NCBI GenBank assembly: GCA_003996215.1
Contig: QJPP01007241.1
Coordinates: 1,116,001-1,180,000 of the forward strand
DNA from: Jaltomata sinuosa
Taxonomy: Eukaryota; Streptophyta; Magnoliopsida; Solanales; Solanaceae
Direction of reading: 5' to 3'
Length of the DNA: 64,000 bases
How positions within the stretch are numbered: the stretch's first letter is position 1; every line of letters starts with the position of its first letter. The notes beneath the pieces are model-generated. The model was not told the DNA's origin. It ran no database searches and saw only the letters and a list, made by a program, of their open reading frames with translations. The translations under genes and the position numbers were made by a program. Below, one piece after another: positions 46,894 through 58,135 of the stretch.

Positions 46894-48871
46894 TGTCACA
46901 CCTCGAGGGTACCCCCTAGACGTAACACGGGCCCAGGACCACAAGTGCCCCAAGTTAACCCTTGGCTAAAGCATGACTTAAACAAACATAGATAAACTTA
47001 ACGTAAGCATTAAACTGAAGAGATAAATAGACTGAGTCATCAACAACTCATAACATTAACATAACAGAATCTGAAACCCAAATACAAAATCTCTATTATG
47101 TCTGAAAGCCTCTAAACTAAATAATGAGTTGCTGGGATAAGCCCCAGCTAACTCCAAATACTATGCAAAAACCATAAAGATAAACAGCTGATACTAGTCC
47201 TCGAAGTATAAGGACTAACCACTCGAAGCTGGGACACCTGCTAATCTCTAGCCATGAATCTGAGGGCCCAAACCTGAATCTGCATCATCAAAGGATGTAG
47301 CACGAGAATATGCATCAGTACTATAGGATGTACTGAGTATGTGAGATATGCAAAATCTGAAGTAATCATGCTAGATATGCTATAAAACTGATTTTATGCT
47401 ATAACAATAAAACTGTAATGTAAATGACTCAATGCAATATCATAAGCCAAAAATATAATCATAAGTAGTGAGTCTAAAATCTGAGAAAGATTTAAATACA
47501 TTTTAAAAGCATGAAACTGTTTCTGTGGGAAGTTCTCTAACTGACATAGACCATCTGAGCTACATGGAATCTGATGTATCTTCCCCATCGAGAGGATCTA
47601 ATATACCTTGTCATGGTATAAAGGCATAACTAGTGTGATCATGGTGTCTGATACCCACTGAGGGGACTTAAAGAACCTACGGTGGCACATAGTTCTGGGA
47701 TATACAAAGGGGTACGCTAAACCCAATCCAACTCGGTGCTCAATACTACTCCCAAAACATAATTATAGCTCAATTTATACTTGTGATATATCTAATGCCA
47801 AATCTGGTTGAAAAGCATAAGGGTATATCTAATACCATGTAATTTACATAGCTTAGGTAGACATATCTAGATGTCCAACCTCTTTATAAAATATAGGGAC
47901 ATATCTAATGTCATGCAATTCATGCTTCAAAATTCTTAAAACTTAGCATAGCCATAATTCAAAACATACTTTTCTTTCTAAATTCATAACTTGGAGAATT
48001 AGGCATGCACTTTCATAAATACATAAGGCCATGTTATCTAAACATGCCAATTTTCCCTTGAAATCATGCAATTCAATGGAATAATGCTAGAAATTATCTT
48101 TAATGCATGGGCTTTTGAAACCAATTAAGGAACCTCAAATAAATCATTGATAAATAATGAGAAACCATGAATTAAATCTTTAAAAATAAGCTCATAAGTT
48201 TTGCCCAATTTGGGTAAGAACCCTAATTTCATAAATTCATAAATCCAAAAAAAAAATCATGGGTTTTGGGCATAAGGGTGAAGGGAATCCCTTGTTGAAT
48301 ACTCACATGCCTTATTGAAGCTTGCTTAATCTAAGATGAAAAGAAATGGAGGCTTGAACTTGGAGCTTGAGACTTGGAGCTTGAAGGAGTTCCTTCTTTT
48401 TTTTGGAATAGAATTGCTTAGAATGAGAAGAGTTTAGGCTATTATGGAATAAAACCCTACTAAAAATAGTCAAAATGACCTCACTTAGAAGTTAAAAGGG
48501 TGGGTAACTATAAAAATACCCATGGGATTTAATTAGAGAAAAGCTGTTAAAAAACTCGGCTTCAGGTTCTACGAGTCTCTTCCACGAACAGTAGAAGTAA
48601 CCATGGTTCGTGGATTGGAGTAGTGGTTACTAAGCCAAAATTCCAAGCTACGGATAAATTTTCACGAGTTAACAGGATGACCCATCCACGAACCATAAAA
48701 CTGAGTCATGGTTCTCAGACCTGAGGATGATCTACAGGAATAGTTTTACGGGTCACTTCCATGACTTATGGTTCTATCCACGGCTCGTGGACTTGACTCG
48801 TGATTCCTGAAAGTTCAGAATTTTTAAAAGTTTCTAAGTTTAAGAGCTTGGTCAAATTTTGGGGTATTACA
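46894..48871 (-). repeat. Solo-like gypsy LTR (subfamily L1b) inside T3
   Basis: TGTCACACCTCGAGG to GGGTATTACA, 1,978 bp, complete, and the same subfamily as 1-1664. No PBS at its inner edge. Right flank is TCACC, left flank GTTCA, so no target duplication. It joins T3 RNase H exactly at TDHKSLQ-like codons (TNYKSLQYVFTQKELN). Confidence 0.88.
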
Positions 48872-49090
48872 TCACCAATTATAAGAGTCTCCAGTATGTG
48901 TTCACTCAAAAGGAATTGAATCTTCGTCAAAAGAGGTGGCTGGAGCTTCTTAAGGATTATGATATGAGTGTGATTTACCATTCGGGTAAGTTCAATGTCA
49001 TGGTGAATGCACTTAGTAGGTTGTCTATGGGTAGTGTGTCTTCGGTTGAGGATGAAAAGAAGGAATTGGCCAAGGATGTTCATCGACTTG
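48872..49090 (+). pseudogene. pol: T3 RNase H C-terminus and tether
   Basis: [39 protein letters not shown]. Last acidic position reads VNALSRL where ADALSRL is usual, so the final Asp is lost. Continues to [20 protein letters not shown]. Confidence 0.88.
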
Positions 49091-50410
49091 CTCGATTAGG
49101 AGTTCGCCTTATGGATTCAACAGATAGTGGTGTTATTGTTCAGAATGGTTCCAATCATCTTTGGTAGCTGAAGTGAAAGAAAAGCAAGACATGGATCCTA
49201 TTTTGCACCAATTGAAGGGTGCAGTCTACCAGCAAAAGGTAAAGGTTTTCTCCCAAGGGGGAGATGGTGTGCTTCAATATCAGGGTCAATTGTGCATTCC
49301 TGACATAGATGGGTTGAGATAGCATATTTTGACAGAGGCTCATAGCTCCAGGTATTCTATTCACCCCGGTGCCACCAAGATGTACCGTGACCTACGAGAA
49401 GTCTATTAGTGGAATGGTATAAAGAGGGACATAGCAGGTTTTGTGGCTAAGTATCCCAACTGTCAGGAAGTAAAGGTAGAGCATCAGCGACCGGGTGGTA
49501 TGACTCAGGATATTGATCTTCCTACTTGGAGGTATGAAGTGATCAATATGGACTTTATTACAAGTTTTCCTCATACTCATAGACAACATGATTCTATTTG
49601 GGTGATTATCAACAGGATGACTAAATCAACCCACTTCTTGGCTGTCAAGACTACAGATTTAGCCAAGGATTATGCCGGACTCTACATTCGTGAGATAGTC
49701 AGATTGCATGGTGTTCCTTAGTCTATCATTTTAGATAGGGTTACTCAGTTTACATCCCAGTTTTGGAGATTGTTTCAGAAGGGCCTTGGTACTCAGGTTA
49801 AGCTTTGCACAACTTTTCACCCACAGATAGATGGCCAGACAGAGCATACTATTCATACTTTAGAGGATATGTTGAGAGCTTGTGTGATTGATTTCAAGGG
49901 TAATTGGAATAATCACTTACCTCTTATCGAGTTTGCCTATAACAATAGATTTCATTCTAGTATCCAGATGGCTCCTTATGAGGCACTTTATGGGCGGAGG
50001 TGTAGATCTCCTATTGGTTGGTTTGAGGTAGGTGAGGCAGCTTTGATTGGTCTAGATTTAGTTTATGAGACTATGGAGAAGGTTCAGATCATTAGGGAAA
50101 GGTTGAAGACCGCTCAGAGTAGACAAAAATCATATGCATATGTGAGGAGAAGAGAGTTGGAGTTTGAGGTTAATGATTGGGTGTTTCTGAAGGTGTCACC
50201 AATGAAGGGTGTGATGAGGTTTGGTAAGAAGGGGAATATTAGTCCCTGTTATGTAGGTCCCTATCACATTCTGAGGAGAGTTGGTAGTGTTGCTTCTGAG
50301 TTGGAATTGCCAACGGATTTAGAAATGGTTCATCCGATTTTCCATATTTCCTTGTTGAAAAAGTGTGTTGGTGATACGACCTTGATTGTTCCTTTAGAGT
50401 ATGTGGGTGT
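49091..50410 (+). pseudogene. pol: T3 integrase
   Basis: Finger region is readable with stops (near 49330-49470, ending KYPNCQEVK). The core has VINMDFITSFPHTHRQHDSI (first Asp), a stop after LHGVP, ILDRVTQFTSQFWR (second Asp kept, Gly lost) and PQIDGQTEHTIHTLEDML (Glu kept). Stretch 49770-50468 is open for 232 codons: [39 protein letters not shown] and HPIFHISLLKKC. D-D-E are all present, though a stop splits the core. Confidence 0.92.
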
Positions 50411-50606
50411 GAATGATAACCTCACATATGAGGAAGTTCCCATGGAGATCCTTGATCGTCAGATTTGAAGGTGGAGAAATAAAGAAGTCGCTTTGGTAAA
50501 GGTCCTTTGGAGAAATTAGTTAGTTGAGGGAGCTACTTGGGAAGTAGAAGCAACCATGATAGCCAAGTACCCTCATCTCTTTTCTTCCGATCTAGTTCCA
50601 ATGTGA
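50411..50606 (+). pseudogene. pol: T3 chromodomain
   Basis: NLTYEEVPMEILDRQI, a stop at 50466-50468, then RNKEVALVKVLWRN, another stop, and EGATWEVEATMIAKYPHLFS to a TGA at 50604-50606. Tekay/Del signature. Confidence 0.88.
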
Positions 50607-50824
50607 GGTAATAGTTTCCTCCTTAATATGTCCCTCTAATTTTTCTCCATCATTTTCTCTCATGATCATAGCATACGTTCATGTTTTTCGAAGTTAGTTC
50701 AATCATGTTTTTTGATAAAAAGTCAGTTTTCATGCTTGTTCTTTGGCTTTCATGTTTTGTTGGTTGGTTGGGTTGTTTTCTCTCCAGTTTTCCTTGCTTA
50801 GTCTTCATTTGAGGACAAATGATC

Positions 50825-50836
50825 CCAAGGGGGAGA
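50825..50836 (+). other. T3 polypurine tract
   Basis: CCAAGGGGGAGA directly before the 3' LTR, preceded by GAGGACAAATGATC, the usual setting for plus-strand priming in this clade. Confidence 0.85.
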
Positions 50837-50839
50837 TAT

Positions 50840-52798
50840 TATCATACCACAGAATTTAATCCAGCTTTTAAACTTAGAATCCCTGAAAAAAATTGACCTT
50901 CCCAGGAATCACAAGCCCAAACTATAAGCCGTGGATTGACCCACGAGCCGTGGAATGGACTCATGGAAACCCTTCTAAAGCTCCTACCTCTGGTCTGAGA
51001 ACCATGAGTGGAGTCTACGGGTCATAATTAGTTTCATGGGTCATGAAACCCACCTGTGGAACCAGACCTGAGGGCAGTCAAATCTCCAGAAACCACGAGA
51101 GGTTTTTACGACTCGTAGATGGTTCCACAAGTCATACTGTTGAGTCATAGAAAGTGTTCTGTAGCCTAGATTTTTGCTCAGGAACCACGAGCATATTTCA
51201 CGAACTATGGTTTGGTCTACAGTCCATAGAAGGGGCTAGTGGAACCTGAAGCCGAGATTTTTAACAACTTTTTTCTAATGAAATTTGAGGGGTATTTTTG
51301 TAATTACCCACCCTTTTAACTCTTAAGTGAGGTTGTTTTGGACACTTTTAGTAGGGTTTCTACCCCAATTAGCCTAAGTCCTTCATTATTCCTCATTCAT
51401 CTACCAAAAGAGGAAAGAACTCCTTCAAGCTCTAATTTCAAGCTCCATAGCAATGGATTCAATTCCAAGTCTCCACTATTCTCATTCTTATTTGGGCTAG
51501 CTTCAAATCAGGTATGTGGGTATTCAGTAAGGAGATTCTTTCACCCTTATGCCCAAAACCCCAAATTCTTCAAAATTGAATTTATGAATTTCAAGTTAGG
51601 GTTCTTGCCCAATTGTCATGGACTTTTCTATTAAGTGTTTTCTTATAATTCTTTAACAAACTCTAAGTTTAATTTCACGATTTAAATGAGTTTTGTAAAT
51701 GATTATTTATCTCATGATTTGAAGGCTAACCCTAGCTAAATTTTGCATGCATGGCTTGATTTAAGGAAAATTGCATGCATTGATATTATGATCTCAAGTA
51801 CTTTATAAAATTGCATGCCAAATTCTTCAAGTTATGAATTTAGAAAGAAAAGTGAATTTTTGCTATGCTAAGCTTTAAGACTTATGATTTGAATTTGCGT
51901 GACATTAGATATGTCCTTATGCTTTTCAAATAGAATTTTGGTATTAGATATATCACAAGTATATTATAAGCTATATGTATATATTGGGAGTAGTATTTAG
52001 CATCGAGTAATGAGGGATCTAGATAACCCAAATTCAAAACTATGTTGCCACCGTAGGTCGCCCTCTGTGGCTTATGATAGGATCTATTATGATAAAGTTC
52101 TAACCTTGGCCGGTTAGGATAACCTTTTTTTGGTGTGGGTGTATGAAATTATACTCCATGTAGATCATCATGGTTTATATCAATTAATAGAAACTCTCAT
52201 ATGAATGTTTTTAAACCTTATGATATGTTATTTCTTACCTTATGCTTAAAGTATGACATTACTCCTGATTTCACTTATTATGCATAAGCTCAGTTTTAGC
52301 TATGTTTTAAGCATGTTTTTACCATATTTATGCATGTCTTAGATACTCGGTGCATCCTATAGTACTGACGCATATTCTCGTGCTGCATCCTTTCATGATG
52401 TAGATATAGGTTCCCACTCTCAGGCTCGTGGCTAGAGTTTGCAGGACACTCAGTTCGACTTGGTGAGTCCTCATTCATTCCAGGACTAGTATGATGCTTA
52501 GCTTGTAGGTTCTTTTACTTCAGCACATAGAGTTAGCTGGGATCTTATCCCAACAACTCATTATGATGGTTTCATAGGATTTTCAGACATAGACAGTTAT
52601 TCCAGATTTCGTATTTCAGATTGTGATATTCCTAGATCCTTTATGCTTATGTTTGAGTTAGTATGCTTACTCCTCCTATTATGATTCCGCTATTGTTATT
52701 CACGTTATATTATGTCATGCTAAAGCCAAGGATTAACTTGGAGCACTTGTAGTCCTGGGTCCCGTGTTACATCTAGGAGGTAGCCTCGGGGCGTGACA
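50840..52798 (+). repeat. T3 3' LTR (subfamily L1a)
   Basis: Starts TATCATACCACAG (mutated from TGTAACACCACGG) and ends GGGGCGTGACA, 1,959 bp. Near-palindromes 50910-51250; CTGCATC hairpin 52383-52403. Confidence 0.93.
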
Positions 52799-53378
52799 AG
52801 AGACTCATTTGTTAGCTACTAAAATAATTCTCAGGTATTTATAAGATACCACTGATTATGGTATTCTATACAAGAAATAAGAAAAGTCAAAGCTAATTGG
52901 CTTTACGGATAGTGATTTTTCTGGAGATAAGGTAGATAAGAAAAGCACTTCAGTTAATGTGTTTATGCTTGGATCAGGAGCTGTTTCATGGTGCTCGAAG
53001 AAGCAACCAATTGTTACGTTATCCACCACAGAAGCAGAGTTTGTATCTACAATGATATGTGCAACTCAAGCAATTTTATTTAAGAAGGTATTGGCTGAGC
53101 TTCATTCTCAACAACAAAAATTAATTCTAATTTACTGTGATAATGGTTCAGCAATCAAGCTTTCAAAGAATTCAGTATTTCATGGGAGGAGCAAACACAT
53201 AGATGTCAAATTTCACTTCCTGAGAGATCTCAAGAAGGAGAAAGTTATTGATGTTGTCTACTGTAAAAGTGAGGACCAAGCTGTTGATATCTTTACTAAG
53301 CCTCTCAAGCTAGCAACATTCAGAAAGATAAGGAAGCTACTTGAAGTTTGCACTTTAGGGGATAGCTACTGTGAATGA
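52799..53378 (+). pseudogene. pol: COP1 RNase H, right part
   Basis: Begins with the TSD copy AGAGA, then THLLATKIILRYL. 52959-53378 is open: VSWCSKKQPIVTLSTTEAEF, IYCDNGSAIKLSKNSVFHGR, SKHIDVKFHFLRDLKK and QAVDIFTKPLKLATF. This is the standard copia RNase H C-terminus, with TGA at 53376-53378. The usual GY-DSD-AGD region before it reads SDFSGDKVDKKSTS. Confidence 0.92.
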
Positions 53379-53408
53379 TGTTATTAAGATGAAGTCATAG
53401 ACTTATCA

Positions 53409-53422
53409 GTTTAAGGGAAGGT
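53409..53422 (+). other. COP1 polypurine tract
   Basis: GTTTAAGGGAAGGT just before the 3' LTR. Confidence 0.75.
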
Positions 53423-53423
53423 T

Positions 53424-53683
53424 TGTCAGATATTTTAAATTAGGTTAGTTTTTTATTTCCTACTTTTATGGGTATATGACTCATGAGTTGCTATTTCCAA
53501 GCTATTGGAAACATGTTTGATTAATGGGTTTGTTTTAATTTCCTTTATGGCTTAGTGGTTGAGATAATATAGGATATGTATTGCCTTATAAAAGGCTGAT
53601 TTATTGTTTTAGTTATCTAATAGAAGTATTTTACATCCCAAATAGCTTTCTATTTATCTTGTTTTCTTCTTAGTTTTTTAATA
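53424..53683 (+). repeat. COP1 3' LTR
   Basis: TGTCAGATATTTT to TTTTTTAATA; TATAAAA at 53587-53593. TSD TCGAA follows at 53684-53688. Confidence 0.9.
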
Positions 53684-53688
53684 TCGAA

Positions 53689-53900
53689 GAAGATGAAAGA
53701 GGTGGGGAAGGGGGCGTTATTATATAATACATAGAGTAGTGGGACCACCTTCTTTTTTTAAAAAAAAATACACGCCTTTATAGTTTTTGTTTTAGCCATG
53801 TCATCCACCAAGGTGGTATTTAATTCACTTGAAAATTATATAGTGTAACCATCCTCCAAGTCCTTTTGTGAACTTTTACTTATTTTTCCTGTTTTATCCC
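53689..53900. other. Short unique DNA between COP1 and T4
   Basis: Purine-rich continuation of the COP1 target (GAAGATGAAAGAGGTGGGG) then AT-rich DNA. No gene. The T4 LTR start lies somewhere between about 53860 and 54000 and could not be fixed, because its partner LTR is outside the window. Confidence 0.4.
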
Positions 53901-56135
53901 TCCTCGTAGTGTTTATATGTGATTTATAACTTTCAGGAATGGATAGTATGAACCTCGGGGTGTTTGGGAGTGATTAAGTCACTGATTAGATTCTTGAGTT
54001 TTAAGAAAGTTAAGCTTGATCACGGTCAATTTTTGATTAAAACAATCTTGAATTGGTGTTATAATATTTTTAATAGGTCCAGAATGTGCTTTTTAGTCAA
54101 TTTACATAATTGATTTGTTTCATTGGAATTTTGAATAAATTTTGAGGATCTATTTGAAATTTTAATTATTTTAGATAATTAATTTAATTAGTGGATAATG
54201 AGTCTAATACACAATTCATAAACCTGACAGACTTAACCCTTCTAAGCATAACAAAATAATAACAGATCAAAAGGAAAAAAGAGAAGTAGAAGCTGCATAA
54301 GGGAAAAGAACGCCGCCTCTGGAACAAGGAAAATTGAACTATGGTACAATAGTTACCATAGTGGAATCTTTTCAATTTTTAAGCAAAAAATTTCAGGTAT
54401 TGTTAAGACTTTGATGATCTTTTTTAACTCTTTGGTCAACTAGTAATGATTATAAAATCATATAGAAATTAATTATTGTATCATTATTTATAAATAGTGA
54501 CTTGGAAGAAATGATATGACAATATTGATGAAGTTGTCATGTGGAAATTATGATATTAAAATGGTTTGAGAAGTTGAATTTACACCATCGATTTTAGCAG
54601 CAACTGTTTCAGTGGTTTCTTTATAATTTTGAGTTGGATTCTAATATGATTTTCATGTTTTTACTATCATCTTGGGATTTAAGTATTAATGTATTAGCCA
54701 TAATAGTCACTAATTAGGTTCGGATGGTGATATTGAAATGTGTTAAGTGATAGATTATTAATATTTAGCTCTAAGTTTGAAATTTACTAAATTTGAGATT
54801 TGATTCGATTTTGAGCCGCGAATAAATATAGCAATATGGATGGCATTAGATTCGTATTCTTATGGGGATTATGTGTTTAAACAAATTTTGACTGTTCAAA
54901 AATTTTACGGAAGGACTAGTTTATAAATTGACGCTTAGGCTTTGGTTTGAGGCAAGTAGAGATTTTTATTTCTTTTTGAAGTATTAGTTTTATTGTATTA
55001 AGTGAAATTAAGGTCAAGGTGTAATAAGGAGGTCCTATATAAATGAGATAACGAGAATTTATGCGGACACCGGTGCTATGCTATGGGAAATTCTTAAAAA
55101 AATATTATCGGTTGATAAAATCTTATAAGTTGTGATATACTAGAACCATTGAGACTTGTGAATTATGTGGACCTGATTGTGATTAATAAAATTATTTTAT
55201 ATATTTAACCATACATATTCATTCATACCACTCTTATTGTTGCATGATAAATATTAGTTGATATTTTCCATTGAGTGTTTTATAAAATACATATTCTTAT
55301 TAAGCAGATGGAAAATGGTTCCAGCAAGTGACATCATGTAAAGCCGATGGAAAATGATTCTGGCGAGTGATACTATGATTATTTATGAAATTCAGGTTCT
55401 TATTATATCGATGAAAAATAGTTCTGGTGGATCTTATTATGTCGATGGAAAATGGTTTAGGCGAGTTTTATTGTGCCGATAGGAAATGGTTCCGGTGGGC
55501 ATATACTGATTTACTTTTGGCCAGTGCATTGCATTGTATTACATTTCATCTGTATTGCACTTTCTATTAAATTATTCTAGATATGTGCCTTATTTGTTAT
55601 GTTATGGTGACTTACATTTTGATAAAATTTTACTTGTGAATAAGGAAACTTTTAAGATACATCTCGTTATCGCTTTTAGAAGGAGTTAGTAATCAAAGCT
55701 TGTTGAGTACATGTGTTTCCTGTACTCACTCTATACTTGCTGCACCTTTTTGCATGCAGGAACTGATCCAGGTACTAGGAATACTTGAGTTATTATTTGT
55801 GTCCGAGGATACTGCGGTTAGGATTCAGGGTGATCTACTTTTTCTTCGGCAGTACTGAATTCTAAAGATTCTTTTTTTTTTGTCTTACTTTCTTCCAGAT
55901 AGTTGTCTTAGTTTTTACATGTTTGTTTCATATTCGTAGATACTCTTGTACTAGTGTCACCAATTCCTGGGGTAGTTGAATATGAACTCATTTATTCTGC
56001 AGTTATAAGAACTGGTTATTTATTATTACATTATTTCTTTATTATTTATATTGTTAAATGGTTAGTAAAGAAAAGGGGTTCGCCTACGGGGATGGTGGGT
56101 GCCCTCACAGCCTAACAGAATTTTGGGTCGTGACA
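53900..56135 (+). repeat. T4 5' LTR (left edge approximate)
   Basis: The right end GTCGTGACA lies three bases before the PBS. AT-rich U3, then a degenerate tandem repeat (55305-55510). No coding content; the minus ORF at 54184-54375 is spurious. Left boundary not resolved. Confidence 0.7.
55305..55510. repeat. Degenerate GATGGAAAATGGTTCCGG tandem repeat in T4 LTR
   Basis: Five copies of a 34-40 bp unit (one spacing is about 64 bp) with core GATGGAAAATGGTT and a GGCGAGTG-like tail. Confidence 0.8.
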
Positions 56136-56138
56136 ACA

Positions 56139-56150
56139 TGGTATCAGAGC
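56139..56150 (+). other. T4 primer binding site
   Basis: TGGTATCAGAGC, a perfect initiator tRNA-Met PBS. Confidence 0.92.
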
Positions 56151-56337
56151 ATGGTTCATAGGTCCCAATAAGTACAAGAGCAGAGTCTAGTAGAGTCTTG
56201 TAGATCAGTACATAGACATCCTTACTTATCTTCGAGAGGCTATAGGACTTTAGGACACTTCAATTCTTTCTTTCTTTCCTTATTGTGTGTAGTTGATCTT
56301 ACTGAATACTAAGCGTTTCAATTTTATTTTATCACAG

Positions 56338-57720
56338 ATGGTGAGAAGATGGTATATAAATACTAGTGGTCAGTCACTTGCACCTACTACTCAGGCAGTG
56401 GTACACGGATGAGGTTGAGGGCGAGGTAGAGGCAGGGCACGAGCTGCTGCACTAGTCAGGGCTACGGCATCGACAACTGCTCAAGTATATGTTAGGGTAG
56501 ATTCTCCTGAGGAGGATGCTCATATTCCAGAGGATGATCAAGTTCATGATGAGAAGGTGGTACCAGATCAGGCGCCACCTGGGTTTGTTTCTACACCGGT
56601 ACTTCAAGATACTTTACTTTTCATGTTAGGGTTGTTAAAGGGGATGGCTCGGAATAGCAGTGTGACTGGTACTCCAGAGTGTTCACAGACTAGAGTTGGG
56701 GCTCAGACCCTAGATTAGCAGCCTATTCTAGTTTTCCATGGATGAGTGGGTCAGCCAACGACTACAGTAGCTAGGTTTGATAGTATGCCTTTACCAAGTG
56801 CTGCAGTGACTTTGTCAGTTATGTCGGATGAGGAGCAGAGGAGGTTTGAGAGGTTCAGAAAGATGGACCCACCTTAGTTTTAGGGTGGCCAGACTGAGGA
56901 TACATATGAGTTCTTGGTGAATTGTCATGAGAGGCTCTAGAATGTGGGATTAGTGCAGTCTCATGGTGTCGATTATAAAACTTTACAGATGCGTGGACAC
57001 GCCAAGCAGTGGTGGCATTCCTATGTTGACTCTAGACCCGCAGGATCTCCTCCTATGACTTGGGAGTAGTTTGCTCGGGCTTTTCTTAATTGATTTATTC
57101 CTCATAGCTTGAAGGAGGAGCGTAGGCACCAGTTTGAGCATTTAATTCAATATGGGATTTCAGTGACTAAATATGAGGCTCGATTCCATGCCTTATCTTG
57201 CTATGACTTGGTGATTCTACCAAATAAGACTGGGAGGATTTGTAGGTTTGTGATGGGTCTTACTTTCAGGATCCGAGAGGCAATGTTCTATACAGCTCAT
57301 TCAGGAGCTACTTTTAAGAGGGTTGTTGAGGTGGCCAAAACGTTTGAGCTTATTCATCATGAAGAGTTTGGAGATTAAAGGGATAAGAGGTCCCATATTT
57401 CTAGTCATTTCAGTGGTGCCTCATCTGGAGGTAAGGCCTCTTTCAGGAGAGATTTTCATCCTCAGCATGGTAGACCAGTTCAGGCAGCCCTTTAGGCGTC
57501 CGAGGGAGGCCATTCTGGATGAGGTTCCTACTGCTCGGGACAAGGTTCCTAGGGGTATTCTCAGGGATCTTCTAGTCATGCAGGTTATTCAGATCACCCT
57601 CTATCTACCAACAGACAATTACACCCAAGACTTGTTATGAGTGTGGTGAGCCTGGGCATATTAAAAGGAATTGCCTCCGACTCGGAAAAAGAGCACATCA
57701 ACAGGGTTCTCAGGGTCCTC
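56338..57720 (+). pseudogene. gag: T4 gag
   Basis: ATG 56338 (MVRRWYINTSGQS) with stops soon after in an Arg/Gly-rich head. Capsid text: QRRFERFRKMDPP, AKQWWHSYVDSRPAGSPPMT, then the open stretch 57109-57378 with YGISVTKYEARFHALSCYDL and GRICRFVMGLTFRIREAM. A stop follows FGD (57376-57378). The nucleocapsid knuckle at 57633-57674, CYECGEPGHIKRNC, is an intact CCHC, unlike those of T1, T2 and T3. Confidence 0.88.
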
Positions 57721-57809
57721 CTAGAGTAGTATCACATCCAAGTAGGGGCTGAGATGGATATCAGATAGGCCGAGGTACTGGTCGAAGGGGTGCTCGGGTT
57801 GATGGAGGT

Positions 57810-58135
57810 GGAGCTCATTGTTATGCTTTTCCAGGCTGTCCAGAGGCGAAGGTATCTAATGTAGTTATCATGGGTATTGTTTCGGTATATCATCGACCTG
57901 CTACAATTTTGTTTGACCCTGGTTCTACTTTCTCATATGTGTCTGCATATTTCTCTTTGGGCCTAGATAGACTATGTGATTCTCTTTCTGTTCCTATCCG
58001 TGTTTCTACACTATGGGTAATTCTTTAATGGTGGATCGGGTGTACTGATCCTGTATTATGACTTAGAGGGCTATGACACATGGGTAGACTTAATTATATT
58101 AGATATGATAGATTTTGACATCATATTGGGTATGG
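57810..58135 (+). pseudogene. pol: T4 aspartic protease
   Basis: AHCYAFPGCPEAKVSN, then ATILFDPGSTFSYVSAYFSL with an intact Asp active site. A small deletion near 58012 shifts the frame, which recovers with MIDFDIILGMDWLSLY. Confidence 0.87.

Larger units (their letters stand above)
41341..52798 (+). mobile_element. T3: Tekay/Del-like element nested in COP1
   Basis: 5' LTR 41341-43296, PBS, gag, protease, RT N-terminus, then a 3.3-kb foreign block (45574-48871), then RNase H C-terminus, integrase, chromodomain, PPT and 3' LTR 50840-52798. Both LTRs are about 1.96 kb and very similar. Some 800 bp of RT/RNase H are replaced by the foreign block. This is the plus-strand relative of T1. Confidence 0.94.
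37632..53683 (+). mobile_element. COP1: Ty1/copia element split by T3
   Basis: LTRs of 261 and 260 bp, TSD TCGAA on both sides, and gag-protease-integrase-RT-RNase H order (integrase before RT is the copia hallmark). T3 (41341-52798) interrupts RNase H, so the copia part itself is about 4.6 kb. Gag wording (RFDGHYDHWSIFMKNFLRS) resembles Tork/TNT1-like or Retrofit-like elements; the clade is uncertain. Many stops. Confidence 0.93.

Noticed and set aside
46889..48876. Target duplication for the L1b LTR inside T3
   Set aside because: Flanks GTTCA and TCACC do not match; the left flank is foreign env-like DNA.
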